Shown here: one piece after another, positions 11,944-22,876 of the stretch
Layout of the letters: each line of letters opens with the position of its first letter
How positions within the stretch are numbered: the stretch's first letter is position 1
DNA from: Favolaschia claudopus
Taxonomy: Eukaryota; Basidiomycota; Agaricomycetes; Agaricales; Mycenaceae
Direction of reading: 5' to 3'
NCBI GenBank assembly: GCA_037176885.1
Contig: JAWWNJ010000055.1
Coordinates: 1,302,001 to 1,366,000, forward strand
DNA length: 64,000 nt
Position numbers and translations under genes: made by a program
Notes under the pieces: model-generated
What the model saw: only the letters and a program-made list of their open reading frames with translations
Told to the model about the DNA's origin: nothing
The model's database searches: none

Positions 11944-11952
11944 TATATATAT
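11944..11952 (+). promoter_or_regulatory. TATA box of the phosphate transporter gene
   Basis: TATATATAT lies about 73 bp upstream of the PHO84 start codon and is followed by a pyrimidine-rich tract (CCCGTCTCCCC) of the kind often seen at fungal transcription starts. It is the only strong TATA-like element in the proximal promoter. Confidence 0.55.
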
Positions 11953-12024
11953 GCCCGACTCCCTGTCCGCCCGTCTCCCCACCCTTGTCGTTTTCCCTTT
12001 ACTTTCTGTGTGTACAACATCCCC

Positions 12025-13861
12025 ATGTCTACCGCAGACGCCTTCGATGAGAGTCGTCTCTCCGCTGTCGAGCGCGAGAACCAGTCCCGCTGGAAGCTCA
12101 CCTGGCCCGAGCTCAAGCTTCTCTTGATCGCCTCCAGTTCGTCTACTACCCACCCCGACTTTCCGGTCTCTAATCATCGTTATCAGCTGGTTTCTTCATC
12201 GACGCCTACGACTTGTTCAACATCAACCTTGTCGTCGTTATTTTAAAGTGCGTCTGCGTTGTGCAATCTGTTCATTGGCTACTATGTAAATACTCATCTC
12301 TCTTCTTGCTTTTCCCCTTCGTAGTTATGTCGTTAACGGTAAACTATCCGGTACAATTGCCAATGCACCTCTGCAAGGAGGTGTCTTGAAAGCCTCCGCA
12401 AATATTGGCTGTGTCATTGGTCAAATTGGCTTCGGTCTCGCTGGTGATGTTTTCGGACGCAAGTCTGTGGTAAGTACTGGCACTTTTCCTTCGGTATTCT
12501 CGTCCCCGGAGTCTCACACAATCTCATAGTACGGAATTGAAATGATCCTCACCTCCATTGCCACCGTTCTGATCATCGCTGCCCCGCTCTCCCTCGGCAA
12601 GGACATCTTCACATACATTACTGTCTTCCGCACAATCATGGGTATCGGCATCGGTGGGGACTACCCAATGTCCGCCTCCGTCGTTGCTGACCGCGCCAAC
12701 CTCCGCCGCCGCGGTACCATGGTCACTTTCATCTTCGCTATGCAGGGATGGGGTGCCCTCGTCGGTGGTCTCGTCTTTATCATCCTCATGGCCATTTACA
12801 AGAATGGCGTCGAGCACCACCACCACACCAGTCAGCTCAACTCCCTCTGGCGTATTTACACTGGTGTCATTCTCGTCCCCGCCATCATCACTATCTTCCA
12901 GCGTTTCGCCATGACCGAGTCCACTCGTATGAAGGGTGTCCAGCAAGCCCGTGGTGACCCCAACCTCATTGCTAAAGGCAACATGGCTGGTGTTAAAGTG
13001 GACAAAGTTCCCAATGAAAAGCTCGCCGATGGTGACAGCTCTGACCAAGAATCCGCCGCCGCCGCCGAGGAGGCTACCGGTATTGCTGCCACTCGTGCTG
13101 CCAAGGCCGCCGCATGGCGCGATGCCCGCGATTACTTCTCCGAGTGGCGCCACCTGAAGATCCTCATTGGCACCACGATGTCCTGGTTCCTGCTCGACGT
13201 TATTTTCTACGGTATTTCCCTCAACCAGTCCATCTTCATCAGCGCCCTCGGCTTCGCCAACTCGAAAGACCCGTGGGAGTTCCTCTGGCAGCAGGGTGTC
13301 GCCAACATTATCATCGCTGTTGGCGGTTTCCTGCCCGGTTACTACTTCACTCTGTTCACGATCGAGTATTTCGGACGCAAGAAGATCCAAATCATGGGTC
13401 TTGTTATGAACGCCATTATCTTCGCTGCCATGGCCGGAAAGTACGAGGCACTGAAGAAGAACTCGAGCGGCCTCATTGCCGCTTTCATCTTCCTCCAGTT
13501 CTTCTTCAACTTTGGTGCTAACGCGACCACCTTCGTCGGTGAGTATCAACTCGAGTGTTCTTCTCACGCCTGCTGATTTTCGCGACACACAGTCCCCGCC
13601 GAGGTCTTCCCCACTCGCGTACGCGGTTTCGGTCACGGACTCTCCGCCGCCTGCGGTAAATGTGGTGCCATCATCGCCTCTCTCGCAGTCTCCATCATGA
13701 GCACCAACGTCGGCGCCGACAAAGTCCTCTGGCTCTTCTTCGCTGTCGCCGTCGTCTGCATCCCCTTCACCTTCCTCATCCCTGAGACCAAGGATCGGGA
13801 CGCCGACGTCATTGACTTGCAGGAGAGGCAGGAAGCCCTGGCAGCCAAGGGTCGCATGTAA
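12025..13861 (+). CDS. PHO84: High-affinity phosphate:H+ symporter (MFS, PHO84 type)
   Basis: Plasma-membrane inorganic phosphate importer of the PHS family. Five exons (12025-12136, 12187-12247, 12325-12469, 12530-13538, 13593-13861) give 531 aa, the usual size. Diagnostic sequence includes GFFIDAYDLFNINL in TM1, the loop GDVFGRKSVYG, the family signature GIGIGGDYPMSASVVADR in TM4, and a long hydrophilic central loop with an Ala-rich stretch and WRDARDYFSEWRHLK. VVPAEVFPTRVRGFGHGLSAA is in the C-terminal half and is built across the last intron. The tail LIPETKDRDADVIDLQ is typical. All five junctions are phase-consistent. Codon use is strongly C-biased at third positions, consistent with high expression. 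A large antisense frame over the same region is a shadow of that bias. Confidence 0.97.
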
Positions 13862-15680
13862 TCTGTTTTCTCTCTCTGGATGCTACGCTATGGACCCATT
13901 GAAGAGGAAAATGGGAAGGATGTACTGACGTAAAGCGACGCGATACGAATGCAACACGGTCAATTGCTGACGAATTCATGCCTTTTGCTTTCTGCCTTAA
14001 AATTACATACTTTTCTTAACTTTCCTGTCGGTCCTTAATATATAGATCTAATCTCCCAATAGTCTCCTGTACAAAGGCAAGGAAAGTATGTATGTATGTA
14101 CTCATTGGAACCAGACGCTTCGTTCGAGCTCGATCACTCTCGCTTATGGTGCCGCCACAGGAACCCTTATGCGGATAAGTAGATCAACGGAATGGTGTGG
14201 CTATTCGAAAAGGAGATATTCGCGACGAACGTTCGAGGAGAGGGTCCACAACCGCGCAACAACCATCCGTGATGCGCTTCGCGACGCGGTCGTCCGTGGA
14301 ATGAAACTCGGGTACCCAACGGACACTGATCGGATGTGTTTTTTGAACCGCATCACAATTCATCGACTCGGAGGAAAGAGGTAAATTGGGACGAGGTTTT
14401 TTACCGCAACAACTGCATTCCTTGTTCAGAGCCAAATCGAGAGCCGACAGCTATTGTTGGAGTGCAGCACCGAGGGCGGCGTCGAGACTTGGCTGTCGAG
14501 AGACGAGAATCCGGTCGAATGAATACTAATAAGGTAGCCAGAGAGAACGGCGGAACAGTTTGCCGGGGCAAAGAGGTGCCCATTGACAGACGACGACGCT
14601 TGTCAATGACAGGGCGCTGAGCAAAGTTGGTAGCTGCATGGTCGCTGACAGTTGAAGAATGGAGAAGGAGGGATTTGTCGCTGGTATAGGGGAACATAAA
14701 GTTTTTTGAAGTAATTTCGTCCTTGTTCTCACTCGGTTGTGGTCGTCCTTCAGAGAGGCTAGGGATTGGGTCAGCGCCGAGTAGACAAGTATACATACAC
14801 CCAACAGGACGGTTGCCAGCACCTCTGACTCGGAGCGGATAAGTTTGAAGCATATTGAGTTGTGGAAGGCTGTAAACCCGACCGTAAGATAGAATTGCTT
14901 GAAGAGGGGAACACTTGTCGTCAGGGTGTGGTGGGGGCAGTCCCGTTCATCTTGATCCGCGTGCTTGCAGGTTGCTTGTTCTTCTTAGTCTTCCGTCGCT
15001 TGAACGGTAGAGTGTTCTGTTGAAAGAGGTTACGAAGACCAAAAGAGTTGCCTCCAGCATCGTCATTGGTGCTTTCGTGATTGTTCTTTCAAATCGCAAG
15101 AAACTGTCGCTTTCCAAGCTTCGAACAAAGCTTCGCCAAAAGGGGGAGAATCGTCGTGGCCGACTGGGCGAGGAGCCCACATTGCGGCAACAGAGAGCAC
15201 AGTTATGAAGATTGCGAGAGAAGGGTCGTATGTATCGTAATTGGAGACAAGGTGAAAGTGACTGACTGATGAGGAGCGTGAGGCACAGAGTGTCGAGCTC
15301 AAGAAGATATAGTGAACAGTCGACGCAGCATCGAAGTAGGTATTCCAAGATAGAATGATCGAACTTTCGCCGAGCGTATGTACAAGAAACCAGAAGAATG
15401 GGGAGGTCCAGAGTCGGAGCAGCAGTGCTGGAAAGATAGTTGCCGATGAACGCCTGAGAATATTGCGTATAGAACGGTGCAGGAAGAAAAATCCTGACCA
15501 GATCATAAACACTCTTGGGAGGGCTAGCCCTCGGCGTATTGGGACGCAATATACAAGTCTCTGTGCCCCCGATAATCTGGCATTGACCTACGCATTCCAC
15601 GGTTCCGTACGCTTTTTGCTGTGGCTTTTAATTCGACACACTTTGAGCTACATGCCCTACTTACTTATATACACCTGTAA
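13862..15680. other. Intergenic stretch, with a short GTAT repeat and possible decayed sequence
   Basis: 1.8 kb between PHO84 and the F-box gene, both ending here. A (GTAT)n tract sits near 14086-14100. Minus-strand frames at 14526-14822 and 15063-15512 contain hydrophobic, TM-like runs such as LATVLLGVCILVYSALTQ and TIFPALLLRLWTSPFFWFLV. I cannot connect them into a gene by splice phase, and they contain no recognisable motif. This may be a decayed membrane-protein gene or plain UTR and intergenic DNA. Confidence 0.3.
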
Positions 15681-16775
15681 TTATAGCCTGTCAACTGTGA
15701 GTACGGGAACTGAGGGAAATGCAGCGAGATACTCTGAGGCAGCAAATGACGCTTGAGTTACTCGCAGCTCTTCGAATTTGGTTCCACATCCCGCAATAAA
15801 ATCGTTTAGCATTGTAATGCGACGGGCGTCAAGAGACCACACAGGTCGAATGAAGACCTCTGGGAGTTCCAGGCAGCGGAGAGCAGAGGTTTTGAAAGAT
15901 GATAGAACTTCCATCATGCCGTCGCTTCCCCTTTCGATGACCAGGGTTTCCAGGGAAGGCAATACTGCCTCTGTATGGGGAGCGCTCTGGATCCAGCCTC
16001 GGAGCGTGCAGTGAACGAGGTTCCTGGTTTGCTGTAGAACTGTCAAGCAGCTGTCGAAACCTGCGTCTTGTAGCGTGAGGGAAGTGAGTTGTGGCCAAGG
16101 AAGGCTGATGCTTCGAACCGCGTGGTCCTCAAGGACGACTGTGCGCAGGACAGGGAAATCCGGGAGGATGTGAGGGACAGAAACGCTCTCGCTGAGACTC
16201 AAATGCAGGGTGCGGAGAAGAGGCATAGGAGCCTCTATTACACTCAACTGCGAGGCATTCTTGGCATTCAATTTAAGGTGCTCCCCACGAGAGAGATAAG
16301 GAATGAGTGCGGATATCATAGGCGCCGAGTCCTCGTAATCCGTGGCGTGAATTGAAATGGGACAGCCGCCCGAACTGCGTAGCCAATAATCAATGAGTGG
16401 AATGCCTAATTTCATCCGGCTCCCCCGCATCTCCGTTCGAGTCAAATCGATAACTCGCCACAGCGCAGGAGTAGCTTGTGCGATTCTGCGCCAGGGACGG
16501 CAGATATAGCCGAGAAGTAATGGGGAGAGGATGCCGGTGAGCGGGGGAGGGTCGGGATAAGCCGGAAGGAAATGTAGAAAGATTTCCGAGATGATTTCGT
16601 TTGGTAAAGTGAGGACTGGATATTTGTACGCGTCCAGGCGTGCTTGTGCCGGCTCTTTGGCAGCGAGGAGGGCAGATATAGATTGTCCGAGAGCGTATAT
16701 TTGAGCCTCAAGGTCGCGGATTTCGGCATCTTTTTGCGCGACAAAAGCGCGATCTGCTTCCAGAGACTCGAGCAT
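15681..16775 (-). CDS. F-box domain protein with leucine-rich region
   Basis: Single exon, 364 aa. An N-terminal heptad-like coiled coil (AQKDAEIRDLEAQIYALGQS) precedes the F-box-like motif at about residues 50-100: YPVLTLPNEIISEIFLHFLP, then ICRPWRRIAQATPALWRVID. Degenerate leucine-rich repeats follow (LRTLHLSLSESVSVP, LRTVVLEDHAVRS, LTSLTLQDAGF, LETLVIERGSDG). This is the layout of the large Agaricomycete F-box-like family, thought to be substrate adaptors of SCF ubiquitin ligases. The protein is somewhat shorter than many relatives (450-550 aa), so the C-terminal repeats may be reduced. The start at MLESLEADRAF is the natural one for the family. Confidence 0.85.
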   Translation of the reverse strand: MLESLEADRAFVAQKDAEIRDLEAQIYALGQSISALLAAKEPAQARLDAYKYPVLTLPNEIISEIFLHFLPAYPDPPPLTGILSPLLLGYICRPWRRIAQATPALWRVIDLTRTEMRGSRMKLGIPLIDYWLRSSGGCPISIHATDYEDSAPMISALIPYLSRGEHLKLNAKNASQLSVIEAPMPLLRTLHLSLSESVSVPHILPDFPVLRTVVLEDHAVRSISLPWPQLTSLTLQDAGFDSCLTVLQQTRNLVHCTLRGWIQSAPHTEAVLPSLETLVIERGSDGMMEVLSSFKTSALRCLELPEVFIRPVWSLDARRITMLNDFIAGCGTKFEELRVTQASFAASEYLAAFPSVPVLTVDRL

Positions 16776-17953
16776 GACTCAAGAAAATGCAACCTCGTGA
16801 AAGCTGGTGGAGTTTCGGGGTAGGCACGAAGATGTGAACGGTTCAGGTGCTTTCGACGTGCTGGGCAGCTAAAGTTTTCGAGGGGCCTCAGCCCTGCGAT
16901 TTTGAGACGAAAAAGTGGTGGTGGTCAAAACTGGTCGAAGGTAGAACTTGTGACCTAGCGTGACTTTACGAACACCAGCCTGGCCACCCACTCCCTGAGC
17001 CTCCCAGAATAACGATCACAACCCGCAAAAGCCTGTATACTCAGCAAAGCCACAGCTGTTTGACTATTGAATATACCGCTCTCTCCTGGCTCTATCGGCC
17101 AGTCAACAGGGACCATAACGAACCAAATTCAATTTGCTTCCTTTATGTACGTGCTCGGAGTTGGGAAATCTCCCAGCGAGAGTTGGAAACGACGGACAGA
17201 ATCCGATGGCAGCGTTTGAGCAGACTCTGCAGCGAGGTGCAAAGCAGACCCTGCAAAGGACAAAGCGGCCAGCAGCAATAGATACAGTGTGCAGGCTGCT
17301 TTAAGATATGACGCTTAGGCGAAGATGGTCACGACGGAGGTTGTGATTTTGAAGACAGCTGCAGAACTGCGACGTAGAAGAGCAGACAGAGGAATACAGA
17401 GTCAGACTCAGAGCAGAGCAAAGAGATAGCATCATAATCACGGCCTTCAAACTAGTTGGCAACTTCTTTTGCAGGTAATACAATATGCATGCCAGGCCTG
17501 GATGAGACCTTTTGCTGGCCTGAAGCCTTTGAACGACATTATGACCACCGATTTCGTCGTCTTTTCTCGCGAGGGCATGAAGAACTCAACAGATATCCTC
17601 ATTCTTATTCGCCCAGCTGCAATTGCTCAATCAATATTTCCAGTCAACTCAGCCCATCGAGTCGTGTACATATGAGCTCATTGTCTCCCTGTTCACGGCT
17701 GAAAGCGACATATCTCACCTTGCCAAAGAACAGCGAGCCAATCTGGGCCCTGCCAATCGATGCCATCTCCAAGTTATCAGATAAGATCTACCATCGCCTC
17801 TGCAGCCATTTGTCACGGAGACGAAACTATGGGATTATCTTCTTCTCAGACGCGGTGCCGCGTGAATGCGCTTCCCACCGTTTGGAGCAATGCATTTATA
17901 TAAGTTGCAGCCAAGGAAAGCAGAGGTAATCACAATCATATCCCCTCCTCCAC
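16776..17953. other. Divergent promoter region between the F-box and S9 peptidase genes
   Basis: 1.2 kb, no supported gene. A purine-rich, CAG/AGA-rich tract occupies about 17200-17420. An open frame at 17456-17929 has no motif and ends at the S9 TATA region, so it is not called. Confidence 0.5.
17895..17904 (+). promoter_or_regulatory. TATA box of the S9 peptidase gene
   Basis: TTTATATAAG lies about 50-60 bp upstream of the ATG at 17954, a normal fungal spacing for a short-leader gene. Confidence 0.5.
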
Positions 17954-20377
17954 ATGCCGGACGGTTCATTCTCCCCACTGGCACCAGCAAAGGGCGCCAG
18001 CGTAGCAGTCGAAGACGACCCTACACAAGACCTCGCCACGCGTATTTCAGCGTCCGGGAAAGTGCGCGAGATTCGGATTAGCTCGGACGGCACGCACATC
18101 GTGTATCAAAACCAACACCAATACAAAGTCGGTGCCAGCACCGAGACCGAACTCTGGGTCGCGGAGGCCGACGTTCCCAACTCTGCTCGTCTCCTCGCTG
18201 CTGGCGGATTCTTCAATGGCGGCACCGTGTTCCACCCGGACGGAAAGCGCATCGTTTTTCTAAGCGATCGCGACACCCCCGGAAAGGCAGGGACAATGTA
18301 CACGCTCAATTTCGCGACGGACACGGCCGACACAGTTCCTGGGGCGATCAAAACGGACGGAAAAACTGTGCAAGGATTCGACATCTCGCCAGACGGCGAG
18401 TGGATCGTGTTTCTCAGCCCAGCAGAGACGAGCGAAGCCTACAAAACGCGAGTAAAGGACAAGTACGACGCGAGGGTGTACAGCGAGAAGGTTGCTCTCT
18501 CGCGCATCATGCTCTATAATTTTGCGACAGGAGAAACCTCAGCGCTGAAAGGCGTTCGAGACGATTTGCAGGTAGAGAGCGCAACCTGGAGCCCCGATAG
18601 CAAAGAGATTTTGTATCGCATGAGGCAGAACAAGGGCACCGAGTACACCGAGATGCCCATCGTGGTGGAGCGAATTGCGATCAAGGGCGAAAATTCTGTC
18701 CCAGTTCCGGTAGCGACATACGCCCGTACACCCGCAGGTCAGAGCCTCTGGCTTGCCTCCGGACACATCGCCGACTTGCAGAGCTATGTGCCAACATATA
18801 CGCTGGACGCCAGAACACTCTTCGTCAATCCCGTCGGAAAACCATTCTCCAGCTCCGGCGACGGTGTTACGACACGCCTCTATGGCGTTACCGAAGACGC
18901 CGTTCGCATAGTAAACATGCAACCTGGTGTGTCAGATGACGGCAAAGGCTTTATCGCGGTCGAGGTATGCAACGACATCGACACCCATATGGATGTGGTT
19001 GTGTGTTCTGCGGAAGGGGACGTCCGCACCACCGTGAAGATGTTTGAAACGGAGGACGACGCAATATGGTTCAGTGCCTGGGACGCGCGGCGTGTGGTAG
19101 ACTCTTCCGGCGAGGTGACCTACCTCTTCGCATGCATTCTGAGCTCCGCTATCCGTCACGAGCCACTGAACGCCTACACCATACGTGTAGACAGCAAGGG
19201 AGTGCTGAAGAAACGGGTCAAAATCTCGTCCCATCTGAATTGGCTCGCCGAAGCACCAAAGCTTAAAACCGAGGTCGTATATTGGAAGGCTGCGGACGGG
19301 ACACAGTTGAGTGGTCTGGTACGGTATCCGCCAGGGTACGAATCGGGGAAGCTCCCGACTGTACTCTTCCTCCACGGAGGACCATATCGGTGAGAAACCG
19401 AATTTCCTCTGTGAAAATAGCTGCTAACGAGGTTTGTCCGCAGACGAATGATTCCAGGTAGATCCTCCGGCCTTGAAAGAAATTGAATGCTAAAACGCGG
19501 GTGTAGATTACATGCCTTACTTTTGCAACTGGCGAGAGCTCCTTGCTTGGTCTGGGTATCTCGTTATCTCACCGAATTATCGCGGAAGTGAGTGCTTTCG
19601 CACGAATTCATGCCCGCCAACGAACCCATTTCCAGGTCAGGGCCGCGGTCACGAATTTGCCAAGGCAGCATCCCTGGGAGTGGGCGTGTTGGACTGGGGA
19701 GATTGCGATAGCATGGTCGACGAAATGGTGAAGCGAGGGGTGGCTGACCCACAACGCCTTGGTGTCGGCGGCTGGAGTCACGGTCAGTCAGAGGATGCAA
19801 GCTTGATTATCGTGAGCTGACGACTTTGAATCAAGGCGGATCGATTGCAGCGTGGGGCGTCACCAAGTCCAAGGACCGATATAAGGCGGCCATCATTGGG
19901 GCGGGTGCGACGAATTGGGAAGGCATGGTTATGGAGTCAGGCTCTCCAGAACTAGAGGTACGCGAGATAGCCCTCCGTGACTACACGAAGCACTGCTGAC
20001 TATGCGGAACTTGGAAGGCGGCTATTGGAGGGAGTGTGCCATGGGATCATGATGCACCAGAGAAATCCGAACGCAAGACCAGCCCTGTACACTCTGTTGC
20101 TGGAGTCTCTACTGCCGTACTAATTCTGCATGGTGACAAAGATGAGCGCGTGCCAGTGGGACAAGCGATTGGGTTTTGGCGCGGTCTCAAGAGACGGGCA
20201 GGCGATAGAGGGAAGGAGGCCGCCGAGCTGGTTGTCTATCCTAGAGAACCTCACGGGTGAGTAGTAATTCAAAATAAACACTACATTTGTTAATCACCTT
20301 GGACCAGGTTCGTGGAACGAAAGCACGCGGAGGATGTGCAGAGACGCGTCGTTGCGTATTTCAAAGCATGGCTCTAA
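17954..20377 (+). CDS. Prolyl-oligopeptidase family (S9C-like) serine peptidase
   Basis: Seven exons (17954-19389, 19444-19457, 19507-19587, 19636-19782, 19836-19957, 20018-20256, 20308-20377) give 702 aa. The N-terminal about 430 residues contain WD40-like/PD40 propeller blades (GTVFHPDGKRIVFLSDRD, FDISPDGEWIVFLS, ATWSPDSKEILYRM). The C-terminal alpha/beta-hydrolase has VLFLHGGPYR for the oxyanion region, SPNYRGSQGRGHEFAKA, nucleophile elbow GGWSHGGS, GDKDERVPVGQ (catalytic Asp) and PREPHGF (catalytic His). The triad is therefore complete. No signal peptide is visible, so a cytosolic acylaminoacyl- or dipeptidyl-peptidase role is likely. Exon 2 is only 14 nt (RMIP). All junctions are in phase, so the gene looks intact. 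Confidence 0.93.
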
Positions 20378-20525
20378 GGAACATATAAATAAATATCTAT
20401 GTAGCATGAGAACGGCCACGTTGAAGAAAATGAGAATTGGCTGACAAATTATCATGCGTTGTGACTGCACTTTGATCTCAAGCGGCTAGCCTTGCAAGAT
20501 CAGCCTTGGCTGCTAAAAGAGCCTC

Positions 20526-22070
20526 CTAAAGACGGAGGTCAGCATCGTATATTTGACGGAACACGGTACGACCCACAGTGACCACCGCCTGCCTTCCTTC
20601 GTCCTTCATCTCCTTCCACCTCTGCTCGTAGAGACTGAGCAAGTTACCATAAAAACGACTTTTTCCTGTGTCTCCTCTCACAGACGTCCTGATGAGCGCT
20701 TGAAGAACAAGCATTCCTGCCACCCAATCAACCTCATCCTCCTCCCAAGGGGCATCTTGAGCCATCAAATCACTAAAAACGCGACTTTCCGCATAGTTAT
20801 AAGCGCCATCCACACCAGCATTAGGCAGTTCAAACCCAAAGGTGAAGACCCCGACCTCGAGAGCTGCAGCGTGGATGCGAGCCCATTGAATGTGTTCCTT
20901 ACGCCGTGCACGATCCACGGTCATTCGATGCAGTTCAAGTGTCATGGACGAAGTGGTCTGCGGGATCGTAGCGGCCGACGAAGAGGTGGCAGACATTGAA
21001 CGTGTATCCGGGATTCCGGTGGGCACCCACCTTGCAGCCTTGCGTATCTGCATCTGAAGAGCTCGTGCTCCGGCAATTGGCCCCGAAACACCTCCGTGCA
21101 TAAGGTTGCCGCTGAAATATGTCACGGCTCCGAGATATCGCGTTAGGAAGGGATTCGGTGGGGTTTTGCTCTTTTCCCATTCGGTAGAGATGGCTTGGAA
21201 AAGTGCAAATATGACAGGATTGAGGGCTAACGGCGACGGGTTAGACATGACGAACATATATATCTGGGAAGCTAGCAGTGGCGCATCGACGTTGTTGAGA
21301 AAGGCGTCTCTCAGGGAGGCAATAGTAATGGGAGGTGGAGGTACAGGTGGGGGAGGGGGGGAAGGCGAAGGTTGCAATGCATTAGCAAGGGTGCTTGGGA
21401 CTGAGTATTGCATCGGTATTCGAGCAGCCACGGTTGGCGAGGGGGTTACGGTCGGTGTATTATCCGTACGTGCATATGGACTTGTAAGAGTTGGGGACGA
21501 TGAGGTGTCTGGATTTGAGTAATCTTCATCCATGGCAGGACGCGCGTGGTCCCATCTTGCAAGCTGTGTAGCTGTCAGGGTATGAGGGTCAATCCAACGA
21601 ATATGCAGTCAACGATGAGCCTGACCTTTCTCGGCAGCCTTTCTAGCAGACTTAGGCTTGCCTTCAGCCTTCCTACGATGTCTTCCACTGGTGTTTTTAT
21701 ACCTAAGCTTGCCTTCAGTCTATCGACGGTATCGTTCACAGGTAATTTTCACCAGTTGTACAAGGACTTAATAGATGGTGTTATTCCGCGAGCGATCTCG
21801 GCGCAACAAGACCTGACAAATGCTACTGACCTCTTTATACCTGGCATCCCTATCCTCACCAAGGTCTGCGTCGTCCGGAATCCCGAATCTTGCAATGAAG
21901 TCGGCGGCTCTTTCCAGAGCGAATTTCTTCGCGTCCCCGCGAACTGGTCCCAGTGATCTTCTCTCAAATTCCGGCAGGTAGTTCTTGAGAAAATTCAGTT
22001 GCGGTTCGGTATAGACCCTCGGGGGTGGCTTTGAACGAGCTGTTCTGAATGTTTGCGAATTGTGCGACAT
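20526..22070 (-). CDS. Conserved-looking fungal protein of unknown function
   Basis: Four exons (21831-22070, 21753-21766, 21626-21702, 20526-21571) give 458 aa in phase. The N-terminal 110 residues are helical and basic: YTEPQLNFLKNYLPEFERR, KKFALERAADFIARFG, LYNWYKNTSGRHRRK and KPKSARKAA. This could be a nucleic-acid-binding or homeodomain-like region, but no accepted motif is clear. A Pro/Ser/Thr-rich linker (PSPSPPPPPVPPPP) leads into a C-terminal domain starting ITIASLRDAFLNNVDAPLLA, with LTRYLGAVTYFSGNLMHGG and a hydrophobic ending. Exon 2 is 14 nt (SLYNW). The intron before exon 3 carries a partial copy of exon 3 sequence. Confidence 0.75.
21651..21718. repeat. Short direct repeat across an exon/intron border
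   Basis: CTTAGGCTTGCCTTCAG (21651-21667) in the coding exon recurs nearly exactly as CTAAGCTTGCCTTCAG (21703-21718) at the 3' end of the preceding intron. The second copy supplies the splice acceptor. This looks like a small local duplication about 51 nt apart. Confidence 0.6.
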
Positions 22071-22876
22071 GGTGGTTCAACGTGTTGAACGACGTTGGCG
22101 GCCCGGAATCTCTCCGGTGTCCGAATCAACCGGCCCTCACCGCACAACTCAGAGCTTGACGCTGTCGGTCGTTGCCAACCGGCGCGTTCTCGACGCTGTT
22201 CACGAATCAGCCATCTCGGAGACCTTTCGACTTCACGAATAGAAAATCATCTCAGAGCAAGTCTAGGCGAATTCTACACACATCCCACGCCTTGGAGGTA
22301 ACCGTCACATCGCGCTACCGAGGTAATTATGTAGCTGCGTCTCCGAGAAGCGGAGGCTCGGTCAGTCTCGGTCAATTGGCAGAGGGTGTTACAGCATGGT
22401 GATTTCCGCGAGAATAATGAGATGACTTTGTTTTCGCAGTTCTTATTGTTCTTTGACCGCCTTCTTGATTTCCCCACACGAAACAAAGGCAGGTGTTGTG
22501 CTTGGACAGTCCTTCAATTGTTCTTTTTGTTTAGCGGTGTATGGAAGCCGCTTGCTGAACGACAACTATCACCGACCAAGCGCGGCCGCCATTGTTACTT
22601 TGATCTTGGGCTAGGCTGGGCTAGGTATAAATACGATGACTGGATCGCACTGGATCCTTAAGACTCCTGGTCTACGCCCTCTGCTCTAACGTCCTACTTA
22701 ACGTCTGATCCACGCTCGTTCTTTTCACCTAAACATTCTCTCTCTGCATCCGCATTCTCTATCGCATATATAGCCCTCAAAGCCACAACCGTTGTACGCA
22801 TATATTTGTCTTTTCCTGCGCTCCAGCTCACCATTACCCCCAGCTTCACTTCTCTCTTATCGCCAGTCGATTTAGC
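22071..22876. promoter_or_regulatory. Divergent promoter region with TATAAATA box
   Basis: 806 bp between two divergent starts. The tandem GGGCTAGG pair near 22610-22625 is followed directly by TATAAATA at 22626-22633, about 245 bp upstream of the ATG at 22877. This suggests a long pyrimidine-rich 5' leader. No gene was seen. Confidence 0.45.

Larger units (their letters stand above)
9087..12024. other. Long intergenic stretch between the kinase and PHO84 genes
   Basis: 2.9 kb lies between two divergent start codons. Open frames at 10081-10644 and 10828-11481 (plus) show no recognisable motif, biased composition or supporting splice pattern, and I do not call them. A 9-bp inverted repeat (GTAGTTGAC at 9759-9767, GTCAACTAC at 9799-9807) is present. 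It probably holds the promoters and long 5' leaders of both genes. A non-coding RNA cannot be excluded. Confidence 0.5.

Noticed and set aside
12524..13636. 370-codon open frame on the minus strand opposite PHO84
   Set aside because: It lies exactly antisense to a highly C3-biased transporter gene, has low-complexity E/G/D composition and no motif. It is a codon-bias shadow.
17456..17929. 157-codon open frame before the S9 peptidase
   Set aside because: It runs into the TATA region of the next gene and has no protein-like features.
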